Part shown: positions 8,790 to 19,400 of the stretch, piece by piece | Layout: every line of letters begins with the position of its first letter | Position numbering within the stretch: position 1 is the first letter of the stretch | Assembly: GCF_018499875.1 (NCBI RefSeq) | Contig: NZ_JAHBAY010000001.1 | Span: 62,001-126,000 of the forward strand | Source: Kineosporia corallincola | GTDB taxonomy: Bacteria; Actinomycetota; Actinomycetes; Actinomycetales; Kineosporiaceae | Direction of reading: 5' to 3' | Length of the DNA: 64,000 bases | The notes under the pieces: generated by a model | Database searches by the model: none | What the model was told of the DNA's origin: nothing | Seen by the model: only the letters and a program-made list of their open reading frames with translations | Translations under genes and position numbers: made by a program

Positions 8790-10013
8790 TCAGGCCGCCG
8801 GCCGCAGCTGCACCATCAGCGACTCCAGCGCCAGCAGCGGGGAGACGTTGGCCTCGATGCGTTCCCTGGCCACGCCGATCGCCTCCATGCGCCGCAACGT
8901 GGAGGTGGCCGAGCTGTTGCGCGCCTCGGCCCGGATCAGGTCGGCCATCTCGGCGTTCACCAGGTCGATGCCGTCACCACCGGCCGTGCCGAGCTGGAGC
9001 ACCAGCACGTCGCGGTACAGCGAGAGCAGGTCGATCAGCGAACGGTCGAGCACGTCACGCTGCGCCCGGGTGGCCCGCCGCTTCTGGTTCTCTTCCAGCT
9101 GCCGCACCTGCGTGCGCACGGCCGGGGGCAACGTGGACAGCCCTTCCGCGCCGAGAGACCGCAGCAGCGCTGCCTTCTCGGTGGCGTCGCGCTCGGTGGT
9201 GCGTGACTTGGACTCCTCGGCGCAGACCTCGACCAGCTGCCCGGCGGCCAGCACAGCCGCCCCCACGCTGCGCAGCGTGGAGGGCAGTTTGAGTACCTCG
9301 CGACGGCGGATGCGGGCGTCTTCGTCGAGCGCCAGCCGCCGGGCCAGCCCGATGTGGCTCTGGGCCGAGCGGGCGGCGAACGCGGCGATGGCCGGGTCGG
9401 CGCCGTCGCGCCGCACCAGCAGGTCGGCAACCGCGTCGACCGGCGGGATACGCAGCCCGATCCGGCGGCAGCGTGAGCGGATCGTGGTGAGGACGTCGTC
9501 GGCGCTCGGGGCGCACAGCAGCCAGACCGTGCGCGGCGGCGGCTCTTCCACGGCCTTGAGCAGCACGTTGCCGGAGGAGTCGTTGAGCCGGTCGGCGTCT
9601 TCGATCACCACCACCCGCCAGCGTCCCTCGGACGGGCTGCGCTGGGCGAGCTGGATCAGCGGCCGAACGTCGTCGACCCGCAGCTGGACGTGCTCCGTGG
9701 CGATCAGGCTGACGTCGGCGTGTGCGCCGGACAGAGCCGTGGTGCAGGCGTGACACACCCCGCAGCCGCCCTCAGGACACTGCAACGCCGCCGCGAACGC
9801 CCGGGCCGCGGTGGACCGGCCGGAACCCGGCGGGCCGGTGATCAGCCAGGCGTGGGTCATGCCGCCCGCGAGACCGGCGGCGTCACCGGAGTCGGGCCCG
9901 GAGTCGACGCCCAGACCGGCGCCCTCCGCGACGATCTGGCTCGCTGCCCGCACCGCCTTGCGCAGAATCGTGATCGCGGCTTCCTGCCCGACCACGTCGT
10001 CCCAGACGCTCAT
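8790..10013 (-). CDS. holB: DNA polymerase III subunit delta'
   Basis: A clamp-loader subunit. The AAA+ domain has a modified P-loop (GPPGSGRSTAA, residues 60-70) in which the usual Lys is Arg, which agrees with a delta' subunit that need not hydrolyse ATP. A zinc module with Cys79, 84, 87 and 90 follows. The total of 407 residues is normal for actinobacteria. The start ATG overlaps the stop of the MFS-tmk gene (ATGA), so tmk and holB are cotranscribed, as is widespread in bacteria. Confidence 0.93.
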   Translation of the reverse strand: MSVWDDVVGQEAAITILRKAVRAASQIVAEGAGLGVDSGPDSGDAAGLAGGMTHAWLITGPPGSGRSTAARAFAAALQCPEGGCGVCHACTTALSGAHADVSLIATEHVQLRVDDVRPLIQLAQRSPSEGRWRVVVIEDADRLNDSSGNVLLKAVEEPPPRTVWLLCAPSADDVLTTIRSRCRRIGLRIPPVDAVADLLVRRDGADPAIAAFAARSAQSHIGLARRLALDEDARIRRREVLKLPSTLRSVGAAVLAAGQLVEVCAEESKSRTTERDATEKAALLRSLGAEGLSTLPPAVRTQVRQLEENQKRRATRAQRDVLDRSLIDLLSLYRDVLVLQLGTAGGDGIDLVNAEMADLIRAEARNSSATSTLRRMEAIGVARERIEANVSPLLALESLMVQLRPAA

Positions 10014-12832
10014 GCCTGCCGCCGTCCACGCCGACGACCCGGCGCACCGGTGTCGATCGGGCCGGTCTCGCTGTCGGGGAGCGTGATCGTGCGGTCTTCG
10101 TCGTCACCGATCGGCGCGTCGTCGGGCAGGTGGATGGTGCGCGGGGGAGCGGACGCCGGCGGCGGCGCTGCCTGTAAGTCCTGCTCCGGCAGGTCGAACC
10201 GTTCGGTCGGCGGGGCCGGGTGCTGCGGTGCGCGCGGTGTTTCGCGCGGCGTCTGCGGCACCGGGCTGGTGTCGCCCTCGTACTGCTGCGGCGGTTCCGG
10301 CTGTACCGGGCGGACCGGCACCGTCGGATCGGCGGGCTCGACCACGGGCGGTCCCCAGAGATCGTCCTGCGGCGGCATCTGCTGCGGGTCCGGATCGGAA
10401 GTGCTTGCGGGAGAAGGCGGTGCGGCACGTCGCCCACCCAGCCGACCCGGCATCTGCACCGGCTCGGTGACCGGGCCCAGCGCCGCGGCCGCGGCGGCCG
10501 CACTGGCCCGCCGGTCGACCTCCTCGCGGTTGCGCTGCGACTCCTGCGCCCGCAGCTCCCGCTCGGCCTCCTGCTGGAGCTGCCGCTCGGCCTCGTCCCG
10601 CGCCCGGCGTCGCGACTCCTCACGCTCGCGGGCCTCTTCCACCCGGCGACGGCGCAGGTCGGCGTCCATGCGCAGCACCTCGGCCTCGGCGGCGGCGCGG
10701 CGCTCGCGGGAGGAGTCCTCCTCGGCCAGGCGCTCGTCGAGCTGGGCCCGGCGGCGGGCGGAGACCGGCAGCACCTGGCGCACACCCTCGCGGATCAGCT
10801 GCTGGATCTGGTCGGGGGCCAGACCGGCGTCGATCACCAGGTAGCGGTGCGGCGTGCGCCGGGCCAGGGCCAGGAACTCGGCCCGCACCCGCTCGTGGAA
10901 CTCGTCGGCCTCCGACTCCAGCCGGTCCTCGCCGGCCCGGGTGCTGTCACGGGCGCGGCGTGCCTTGCTGATCACCGGATCGACGTCGAGCAGCACGGTG
11001 AGGGCCGGGCGCAGACCGTCGGTGGCCCACTCGGAGATGCGCTGCACCTCGTCGCCGTCCAGGTCGCGGCCCGCGCCCTGGTAAGCCACGGACGAGTCGA
11101 TGTAGCGATCGGTGACGACGACCGCCCCACGCGCCAGCGCGGGCCGGACCACTGCCTCGACGTGGTGGGCGCGGTCGGCCGCGAACAGCAGCGCCTCGGA
11201 CCGGCTGCCGATGTCGGAACCGTTGCCCAGCAGGACCTCTCGCATGCGCACACCGGCCGGGGTGGCACCGGGCTCCCGGGTGAGCACCACGTCGTGACCC
11301 TGGTCGGAACGCAGCCAGTCGGCCAGCATGCGGGCCTGGGTGGACTTGCCGGTGCCGTCGCCACCCTCCAGCGCCACGAACACGCCGGGGTAGGCGACCT
11401 GGGCGCGGGCGGCCGGGCGGGTGCGGCGCGAGGACCAGAACGTGCGCAGGTCTTGCAGCAGGCCGGTGCCGGGCTGGTCGTCCATCTGCCGGTAGGCGGC
11501 GAAGCCCAGCGCCACCACGAGCACGGCGGCGATCAGGAACACGAACGCGGCGCCGTTGTAGCTGAGCTCGTGCGCGTCGGTGAAGTGGAAGGTGTGGCGG
11601 CCGATCACCGCGGCCAGGCCCGGCCCGAGAGCCAGCACCAGCACCAGCACCACCCGCGACGCCGAGGCCAGGAAACCGAAGGTGCGGCCGCGCACGGTGT
11701 CGTCGACCGTGAGGCCGAGCAACGTGTAGCCGGTGACCCAGGCGATGCCGCCGCAGGCGCCCAGCCCGACGGTGAGCAGGGAGGCCATCACCATGTTCGG
11801 GATCAGCGCGATGGCGGCGAGGAAACCGCCGGCGGTGATCAGCGCCAGGCCGAACAGCCGGAACCGGGAGAAGCCGTCGAGCAGCCGCGGCCCGGCCCAC
11901 ATGCCGGCGGCCAGGCCGATGAAGACCGAGGCGAAGAGCATGCCGTAACCCGGCTGCCCGGCACCCAGGTCGTGCACGTAGGTCTGGGCCAGGCCGATCA
12001 CGAAACCGGCTGCGGCGAACGCGCCGAGCATGCCGATGACCAGGCCGCGCACCACCGGGGTGGCACCGATGAACTGCCAGCCGCTGACGATGGACCGGAG
12101 GATGGACTCGTGTTCACCGGACTCGCCGGCCTGCCGCTTCGGGATCGGCAGCCGGGCGATGACCAGGCCGGACACGATGAAGGTGAGGGCGTTGGCGTAG
12201 AGCGCCAGATCGATCGGGTTGGTGCCGAGCGCGTCGAAGGCGTTGTCGAGAACGCCGTTGAGCAGGCTGAGGCCGGAGAACACCAGGGCGGCGACCGGGG
12301 CCGTGCCGTAGGTGGTGACCAGGCTCATCTGGTTGGCGGCCTCAAGCCGGTTGCGCGGCACCAGGTTCGGCACCGTCGCCTCCTTGGCCGGGCCCCAGAA
12401 CAGGGCCAGCACCTCGATCAGCACGGTGGCCACGTAGAGCCAGGACAGCGAGCCGACCAGTGGGATCGAGATGAACAGCAGACCGCGCAGTACGTCGCCC
12501 GCGACCATGACGAACTTGCGGTTCATCCGGTCGGCCAGGGCACCGGCGATCGGCCCGAGCAGCACGGCCGGGGCCAGGCGCAGGATCAGGACCCCGGCGA
12601 TGGCCAGGTTGGTCTCGGCGTAGGAGCCGCCGGCCAGGGTGCCGGCCATCGCGGTGGTGGCGAGCAGCCCGAGCCAGTCGCCGAACGACGAGCCGGCCAG
12701 GGCCAGCCAGAGCCGCCGGAACGACGGCACCCGCAGCACCGCCGCCACGTCGTGGTCCTGCTCGGGCACGTCGGCGTGGAGCGAGCCGGCACCGGGCTGT
12801 TGTCCGCTCTCATGCTGTCCGCTGGCTGTCAC
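10010..12832 (-). CDS. tmk: MFS transporter-dTMP kinase fusion protein
   Basis: A 940-residue protein in three parts. Residues about 35-460 form a 12-segment major facilitator domain. Residues about 485-690 form thymidylate kinase, with P-loop EGGDGTGKST, the TREPG motif, DRYIDSSVAYQG and VLLDVDP. Residues about 700-940 are first a charged Arg/Glu-rich predicted coiled coil and then a Pro-rich disordered tail. The kinase makes dTDP from dTMP; the MFS substrate is unknown. Similar fusions occur in Streptomyces and relatives. The GTG start at 12830-12832 has a weak ribosome site. It lies directly upstream of holB (overlap) and 226 nt downstream of topA on the same strand. Confidence 0.92.
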   Translation of the reverse strand: MTASGQHESGQQPGAGSLHADVPEQDHDVAAVLRVPSFRRLWLALAGSSFGDWLGLLATTAMAGTLAGGSYAETNLAIAGVLILRLAPAVLLGPIAGALADRMNRKFVMVAGDVLRGLLFISIPLVGSLSWLYVATVLIEVLALFWGPAKEATVPNLVPRNRLEAANQMSLVTTYGTAPVAALVFSGLSLLNGVLDNAFDALGTNPIDLALYANALTFIVSGLVIARLPIPKRQAGESGEHESILRSIVSGWQFIGATPVVRGLVIGMLGAFAAAGFVIGLAQTYVHDLGAGQPGYGMLFASVFIGLAAGMWAGPRLLDGFSRFRLFGLALITAGGFLAAIALIPNMVMASLLTVGLGACGGIAWVTGYTLLGLTVDDTVRGRTFGFLASASRVVLVLVLALGPGLAAVIGRHTFHFTDAHELSYNGAAFVFLIAAVLVVALGFAAYRQMDDQPGTGLLQDLRTFWSSRRTRPAARAQVAYPGVFVALEGGDGTGKSTQARMLADWLRSDQGHDVVLTREPGATPAGVRMREVLLGNGSDIGSRSEALLFAADRAHHVEAVVRPALARGAVVVTDRYIDSSVAYQGAGRDLDGDEVQRISEWATDGLRPALTVLLDVDPVISKARRARDSTRAGEDRLESEADEFHERVRAEFLALARRTPHRYLVIDAGLAPDQIQQLIREGVRQVLPVSARRRAQLDERLAEEDSSRERRAAAEAEVLRMDADLRRRRVEEAREREESRRRARDEAERQLQQEAERELRAQESQRNREEVDRRASAAAAAAALGPVTEPVQMPGRLGGRRAAPPSPASTSDPDPQQMPPQDDLWGPPVVEPADPTVPVRPVQPEPPQQYEGDTSPVPQTPRETPRAPQHPAPPTERFDLPEQDLQAAPPPASAPPRTIHLPDDAPIGDDEDRTITLPDSETGPIDTGAPGRRRGRRQA

Positions 12833-13058
12833 TCGGTCAGGGTAACGGGCAGCACAGACAGTCTTCGGAATCGTTCACCCGCGCCGCTCAGCCCACGGCA
12901 GGCGGTTTCCGCCGGGCTACACAGGGCACGGTGCGATCGTCGTCCTCACCAAGGATTTCAACGGTGGACGACGGAACGACCGGCTGCGCGCGGCCCGGTC
13001 AGGGCGATTCGGCGTCATGAACACCGAGACCGCCCCGAACCGGGCAGCGCGGGCGGAC

Positions 13059-15896
13059 CTAGTCCGTGCTGGCGGCCGCGGTCTGCTTCGAGGTGCCCGT
13101 GGCCTTCTTCGCCGGGGCCTTCTTGGCGGTGGACGTGGCCTTCTTCGCGGTGGTCTTCTTGGCCGCCGTCTTGGTGGCCGTGGCCTTCTTGGCGGTGGTC
13201 TTCTTCGCGGCCGTCTTCGTCGTCTTCTTCGCCGTGGACTTCTTGGCGCCCTTGCGCGGGCCCGCCGCCCGCTTCTCGGCGAGCAGCTCGGCCGCCCGCT
13301 CCAGGGTGACTGTCTCGACCGCGTCGTCCTTGCGCAGCGTGGCGTTGGTCGTGCCGTCGGTGACGTAGGCGCCGAACCGGCCGTCCTTGATCACGATCGG
13401 CGACTTGGTCTCCGGGTCCTCGCCCAGCTCCCGCAGCGGCGGCGCCGCCGCCCGGCGGCCCCGCTGCTTGGGCTGCGCGTAGATCGCCTTGGCCTCGTCC
13501 ATGGTGATCGTGAACAGCTGGTCCTCGGTCTCCAGCGACCGCGAGTCGGTGCCGCGCTTGAGATACGGCCCGTAGCGGCCGTTCTGCGCGGTGATCTCCT
13601 CGTTGGTCTCCGGGTCGACCCCGACCAGGCGCGGCAGTGACAGCAGCTTCAGCGCGTCGTCCAGGCCGATCGTCTGCACGTCCATGCTCTTGAACAGGCT
13701 GCCGGTGCGCGGCTTGGCCGACTTCGGCGCGTCCTCGGGCAGGATCTCCGTGACGTACGGGCCGAACCGGCCGTTCTTGGCCACGATCTGGTGACCGGTG
13801 TCCGGATCGGTGCCGAGCTCGCGGTCCCCGTCGGCCTGCGTCTCCAGCAGCTCCCGGGCCTTCTCGACGGTCAGCTCGTCCGGGGCCACGTCGTCGGGAA
13901 CGCTGGCGCGCTTCGTCTCGCCGTCCTCACCCGGAACCTCCAGGTAAGGGCCGTAGCGACCGACGCGCAGCACGATGCCCTCGCCCAGCGGCACCGAGTT
14001 GATGTCGCGGGCGTCGATGTCACCCAGGTCGTCGACCAGCGGCTTGAGCCCGTGCATCACGTCGGGCCCGGCCGGTGGCGCGCTCCCGTTGCCGTTCGCC
14101 GATCCGTCCCCGAAGTAGAAGCGCGACAACCAGGCCCGGCGGTCCTGCTCACCGGCGGCGATCTGGTCGAGGTCGGCCTCCATCGAGGCGGTGAAGTCGT
14201 AGTCGACCAGCCCGCCGAAGTGCTCCTCCAGCAACCGGGTGACGGCGAACGCCAGCCAGGTCGGCACCAGGGCGTTGCCCTTGTGCCCGACGTACCCGCG
14301 GTCGACGATCACGCTGATCGTGGCGGCGTAGGTGGACGGCCGGCCGATGCCCCGTTCCTCCAGCGCCTTCACCAGGCTGGCCTCGGTGTAGCGCGGGGGC
14401 GGGGAGGTGGTGTGACCGTCGGCCGAAAGATCGCGAGCGTCGAGCAGATCGCTCACCGCGAGCTCCGGAAGGCGCCGTTCGCCGTCCTCACCGCCGTGCC
14501 GCTCCTCGTCGCGTCCCTCCTCGTAGGCCGCCAGGAAGCCGCGGAAGGTGATCACGGTGCCGGAGGCACCGAACACCGCGTCGCGTCCGTCGCTGGTCCG
14601 CGCGCCCAGCCGGATCGTCGCCGTCGAGCCCCGCGCGTCCTCCATCTGCGAAGCCACGGTGCGCTTCCAGATCAGCTCGTAGAGCCGGAACTCGTCACCG
14701 CTCAGCTCGCGCGACACCTGCGCCGGGGTGCGGAAACTGTCGCCGGAGGGGCGGATCGCCTCGTGCGCCTCCTGGGCGTTCTTGGACTTGTTGGCGTAGA
14801 CCCGCGGCGAGGCGGGCACGTACTCCGGGCCGTAGAGGTCCGAGGCCTGCTGCCGGGCGGCGTTGACCGCCTGGTCCGACAGCGTGGTGGAGTCGGTACG
14901 CATGTAGGTGATGTAGCCGTTTTCGTACAACGACTGGGCGGTGCGCATCGCCTGACGGGCCGACAGCCGCAGCTTGCGGCCGGCCTCCTGCTGAAGGGTC
15001 GAGGTGGTGAACGGGGCCGCCGGACGCCGCCGGTACGGCTTCTCCTCCACGCTGCGGACCGTGGGGTGGGCGCCGTCGAGCGCCCGCACCAGCACGTTCG
15101 CCGCTTCCTCGTCGAGGTGCACGACGTCTGCCGAGGTGAGCTGACCGGCGTCGTTGAAGTCGCGGCCGGTGGCCACGCGGCGCTCGTCCAGGGCGACCAG
15201 CCGGGCCTCGAACCAGCGGCCCGCCTGGGCGTGGCCGGCGGACGCGGCGAAGTCGCCGGTGATGTCCCAGTAGGACGCGGAGCGGAACGCCATCCGTTCG
15301 CGCTCACGCTCCACCACCAGACGGGTGGCGACGGACTGCACCCGTCCGGCGGACAGCCCGGCCCGCACCTTGCGCCACAGCACCGGGGAGACCTCGTAGC
15401 CGTACAGCCGGTCCAGGATCCTCCGCGTCTCCTGGGCGTCGACGAGGCTCTTGTCCAGGTCGCGGGTCTGCTCCAGGGCGCGCCGGATCGCCTCGCGGGT
15501 GATCTCGTGGAACACCATGCGGTGCACCGGGATCTTCGGCTGGAGCACTTCCAGCAGGTGCCACGCGATGGCCTCGCCCTCGCGGTCCTCATCGGTGGCG
15601 AGGTAGAGCTCGTCAGCTTCCTTCAGGGCTCGCTTGAGCTCGGTGACCTTCTTCTTCTTGTCCGCGTCGACGACGTAGTAGGCCTCGAAGCCGTTCTCCA
15701 CGTCGACGGCGAACTTGCCGAAGGGGCCCTTCTTCATCTCCGGTGGCAGCTCGCTCGGCTGGGGCAGGTCGCGGATGTGGCCGACACTCGCCTCGACGTC
15801 GAACTCCGGGCCGAGGTACTCGGCGATCTTCCGGGCCTTGGTCGGCGACTCGACGATCACGAGCCGCCTGCCGTTCGCGGTCTTGCTGGCGGCCAC
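13059..15896 (-). CDS. topA: DNA topoisomerase I
   Basis: A type IA topoisomerase that relaxes negative supercoils, 945 residues. It has the TOPRIM domain at the N-terminus (LVIVESPTKARKIAEYLG; DEDREGEAIAWHLL) and the active-site Tyr in ITYMRTDSTTLS. Several C-terminal repeats contain GRFGPYV or GRYGPYL. The last about 60 residues are a Lys/Ala/Thr-rich tail (KKTTAKKATA type) typical of actinobacterial TopA and thought to increase DNA binding. The GTG at 15894-15896 is selected because AGGTGAG precedes it and the TOPRIM domain starts within 15 residues. The frame stays open upstream to 16136, but that part does not look like protein-coding sequence of this family. Confidence 0.96.
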   Translation of the reverse strand: MAASKTANGRRLVIVESPTKARKIAEYLGPEFDVEASVGHIRDLPQPSELPPEMKKGPFGKFAVDVENGFEAYYVVDADKKKKVTELKRALKEADELYLATDEDREGEAIAWHLLEVLQPKIPVHRMVFHEITREAIRRALEQTRDLDKSLVDAQETRRILDRLYGYEVSPVLWRKVRAGLSAGRVQSVATRLVVERERERMAFRSASYWDITGDFAASAGHAQAGRWFEARLVALDERRVATGRDFNDAGQLTSADVVHLDEEAANVLVRALDGAHPTVRSVEEKPYRRRPAAPFTTSTLQQEAGRKLRLSARQAMRTAQSLYENGYITYMRTDSTTLSDQAVNAARQQASDLYGPEYVPASPRVYANKSKNAQEAHEAIRPSGDSFRTPAQVSRELSGDEFRLYELIWKRTVASQMEDARGSTATIRLGARTSDGRDAVFGASGTVITFRGFLAAYEEGRDEERHGGEDGERRLPELAVSDLLDARDLSADGHTTSPPPRYTEASLVKALEERGIGRPSTYAATISVIVDRGYVGHKGNALVPTWLAFAVTRLLEEHFGGLVDYDFTASMEADLDQIAAGEQDRRAWLSRFYFGDGSANGNGSAPPAGPDVMHGLKPLVDDLGDIDARDINSVPLGEGIVLRVGRYGPYLEVPGEDGETKRASVPDDVAPDELTVEKARELLETQADGDRELGTDPDTGHQIVAKNGRFGPYVTEILPEDAPKSAKPRTGSLFKSMDVQTIGLDDALKLLSLPRLVGVDPETNEEITAQNGRYGPYLKRGTDSRSLETEDQLFTITMDEAKAIYAQPKQRGRRAAAPPLRELGEDPETKSPIVIKDGRFGAYVTDGTTNATLRKDDAVETVTLERAAELLAEKRAAGPRKGAKKSTAKKTTKTAAKKTTAKKATATKTAAKKTTAKKATSTAKKAPAKKATGTSKQTAAASTD

Positions 15897-16416
15897 AGGC
15901 TCACCTTTCCTGACGCATTTTTTACTGACGCATGTCCACGGCGCCCGCTCCGGCGCCCGGCTCCCAGCAGCGGGACAGGCAGGGGAAGGCCCTTCCTCAC
16001 GCGACTGCGGCGGGACGCTACACAACGCGCACCGGTGAAGCACCGTAACCCGAGAGCGGTCGATGTGGATGCCGACTGCCCACCGGGCTGTCACATCTCC
16101 GCTGCGAGAGTGGCACGCAAAGTGACGACTGGCCACCCCCGGCCCAAACCGTCCGAGTCCATCCGAGTGTGTTCAGCGTCACACCCAATGCCGCTAAACG
16201 GCGCTTGCCCAGGGTGTGTGTCTTGAGCGTTACCCGGGGTTCTCGTCGGGTTGCGCCGAGGCGCTAGGGTGATTTGAGCACGAGTGCGAAGAATAAGGCC
16301 CTCATGTTGGCAGTGTGGGTCGAGGGCAAGTTCGTCGAAGCCCGGGTACGGGACGTAGCCTCTGGGCGAGACCTTCTGCCACGATCAGCACACGCTGGAC
16401 AACGAGGTGGGTCGAA
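15897..16416. other. Divergent control region between topA and the conservon
   Basis: A 520-nt non-coding stretch. A TAGGGT hexamer at 16265-16270 is a plausible -10 element for rightward transcription into cvnA. A short frame at 16274-16462 overlaps the cvnA start and has no family features, so I treat this region as leader and promoter DNA. No RNA gene was recognised. Confidence 0.45.
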
Positions 16417-19400
16417 ATGCCAGGGACAGACCGTGTCAACGAGGACGCGGAAAGATCACTGAGCGGACGGCCAGATTACCGGATGCCACTTGAAAGTGGC
16501 CGCAGGGAGGATCGCGTGCCGCGACACGGTTCGGTCGAACCGGGGGCCGACGTCGAAAGCGTCCCGGACGCGCCCCGTCGCTCGTCTATTGCCGGATGGT
16601 CCATCCGCCGCAAGCTGACGCTTCTGGTCACCATTCCGCTCGTCGTGCTGCTCGTCGGTGGCGGCGTGCTGGTGGCCTCACTGGCAGGCACCTACCAGAA
16701 GGCGCACACCGCCCGGCTCGACGCCGAGCTGATGGAGCCGTCGCTGCGTCTGAGCCGAGTGCTGTTCAACGAGTTCGGCATGCCCGGCGCGAACACCGAC
16801 GCCGACAAGCTGGCCAAGCTGCGGGAAGAGACCGACGACGAGATCGCGGCGATCAAGCCGAAGCTCGAGGACCTCTCCGAGCGCGGATCCTCCTCGGACT
16901 CGTCGCTGCCGACCACGGCGTCCACCATGCTGAACCAGCTGGACCGGATCGACGACATCCGCAAGCTCGTCGACAGCCTGCTGGACAACAAGGAGCTGAC
17001 CGGCACCTCCGGGGTCAACCAGGTCACCACCGCCGCGGAGAACCTGTTCAACGCCGCGCGAGACCTGCCCGAGGAACTGGCCACCGACCTCGGCGTCACC
17101 TCCGGCAACCACGAGACCGTCACCAGTTCCTCGCTGTTCACCTCGGTGTCGCAGATGGGCTTCGCGGCCGCCGAGGAGATCACGGTCTTCTCCAACGCCT
17201 TCACCGGTCAGGTCGTCGTCGACGTCAACGCCGTGCGGAACCTGGAAAGCCTGGTCGCGCAGCAGGAACTCGGGCTGAGCTCGGCGCAGAGCGTCGCCTT
17301 CACCGAGGACCAGCGGAACCAGCTGATCGCCCTCAGCAACCAGACCCCGAGCATGTCCCGCTGGCGCTCCGCGCTGGAGGGCCAGATCGGCAAGACGAAG
17401 ACCTCGAACTTCGGTGACTCGAGCGCGTTCGCCGAACTCGCCTCCAGCCGCCTGGCCGACATCGAGGAGACGGCGACCGCGGCCGGCCGCACCACGCTGA
17501 AGTCGGCGCAGGACGCCGAGACCGCGGCCCTCTTCCGGGTCGCCCTGGTCGCCGCCGCCGTCATCGTCACCATCCTGGTCGTGAGTGCCCTGCTCACCAC
17601 GATCGCCCGCACCGTCACCGCCCCGCTACGCCGTCTGCGCGCCGGTGCCGTCGAGGTCGCCAGCGTGCAGCTGCCGGCCGCGGTGGCCCGGATCGAGCAG
17701 GACGGCGTGGGTGCCGACATCGCCCTGCCCCCGGTGCTTCCGGCCGACTTCAACCCCGGTCCGGAAACCCTCGAGGTGGCCCACGCGGTCGACGACCTGG
17801 GTGCCGAGGCCGTGCGTCTGGCCACCGCGCAGGTGCGACTGCGGCGCGCGCTGGACGAGGCGTTCGTGTCGATGTCCCGCCGTAGCCAGTCGATGGTCGA
17901 GAAGCAGCTCGCCATCATCGACAGCCTGGAGAGCCAGGAGCAGGACCCCGACCAGCTGCGCAACCTGTTCCGGCTGGACCACCTGGCCGCCCGGATGCGC
18001 CGCTACAACGACAACCTGCTGGTGCTCGCCGGTTCCGCCGTGCGGACCCGGGCGACCGCCCCGGTCAAGATCGCCGAGCTGTTCCGCGCCGCCACCTCCG
18101 AGATGGAGCAGTACGAGCGGGTCCGGCTCCAGCCGGTCAGCGGTGCCTCCATCGCCGGTACGGTCGCGGGCGAGCTCGTCCACCTCCTGGCCGAGCTGCT
18201 CGACAACGCCGCGATGTACTCGCCGCCGTCCAGCGCGATCGTGCTCTCCGCGGCGTTCACCGCCGACGGCGGGCTCCAGATCGAGGTGCTCGACGCCGGT
18301 GTCGGTATCAGCCCCGGTGAACTCGACCGGCTGAACGCCCGTCTCACCCAGCCCGAGGCGATCGACACGCAGGTCCCGTCCCGCATGGGTCTGTTCGTGG
18401 TCGCCCGCCTGGCCCGCCGTGGCACCTTCGGGGTGCAGCTCCAGGCCCGGCCGGACGCCTCCGGAACCATCGCCCTGGTCCGGGTGCCCGCCTCGCTGGT
18501 CATCGGCGCGCCGGGCAGCACCGGCGAGACCCCGACCGGGGTCAACCCGCAGGTGCGGCCGCTCACCCCGGCCGCCGGTCAGTCCCAGCTCCCGCAGGGT
18601 CCGGTGCAGGGTGGCGGTTACAGCAGCTTCGGCGAGATGAGCCAGCCGCTGCCGCAGCGCGAGCTGCCGCAGACGCCCTCGCCCGCCGCCGCTGCCGCCG
18701 GTGTGGCTGCTCAGGCCGCCGCCGGCGTCCGGTCGGTCGCCGACGAGGTCGAGGCCGAACTGCCCCGCCGCCGCCGCACTCCCGGCAGCACCGGCATGCC
18801 GGCCGAGGCCACCGCGGCCATCGGTGAGCCGGGTTCGACCGGCCTGTTCACCCCGAACGTCCCGGCCGCCCAGGCCGAGACCGCCGAGCGTGGCCAGGGC
18901 ACCGGGCGTTCCGCGGTGCAGCAGGAGCAGCCGGCAGCCTTCGGGTTCGGTCAGCAGCACGACGAGCAGCCCGCCGCGTTCGGTTTCGCCCAGCAGGCGC
19001 AGCCGGCCGCGCTGGAGCAGGAACCCGCTGCCTTCGACTTCAGCCAGCAGGAGCCGCACCAGGGCTACAGCCGGCCGGAACCGCAGGCTCCGCGGGCCAA
19101 CCAGTTCGTGTCGCCGCCGCCGGAAACCACGCCGGGCGGCATCCCGAACCTGCCCACCCGCAGGCCGGGTGAGCACAAGGCCCAGATGCCCGGCAGTTTC
19201 GGTCCGCAGAACGGCCCGAGCATGTTCGGTCAGACCGACCAGGACTTCGCGCCGTCACAGCGACAGGGTTTCGAGAGCCGTCAGACCCCGGCCCGGCCGA
19301 GTGGTTACGAGGCCGGCGACAGCACCCCGGCCGCGGGCATCTCCGGACTGCCCGGCCTGGTCCGCCGTCCGGCCGGCAACGGCCCGGCCACCGGCAGCCT

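Noticed and set aside
10220-13309. Long open frame (over 1000 codons) on the plus strand opposite tmk
   Set aside because: It is antisense to a clear fusion gene. Its product is Gly/Arg/Gln/His-rich with no domain, as expected from the mirrored codon bias of high-G+C genes.
15897-16136. 80-residue N-terminal extension of topA
   Set aside because: The TOPRIM domain begins right after the GTG at 15896, which has its own ribosome site; the extension is Cys/Arg/Pro-rich with no similarity to TopA.
13791-16226. 811-codon open frame on the plus strand opposite topA
   Set aside because: Antisense shadow of topA; no domain or ribosome site.
16274-16462. Possible 62-residue gene before cvnA
   Set aside because: It overlaps the cvnA start, has a TTG start without a ribosome site and no family features; cvnA has a good ribosome site.
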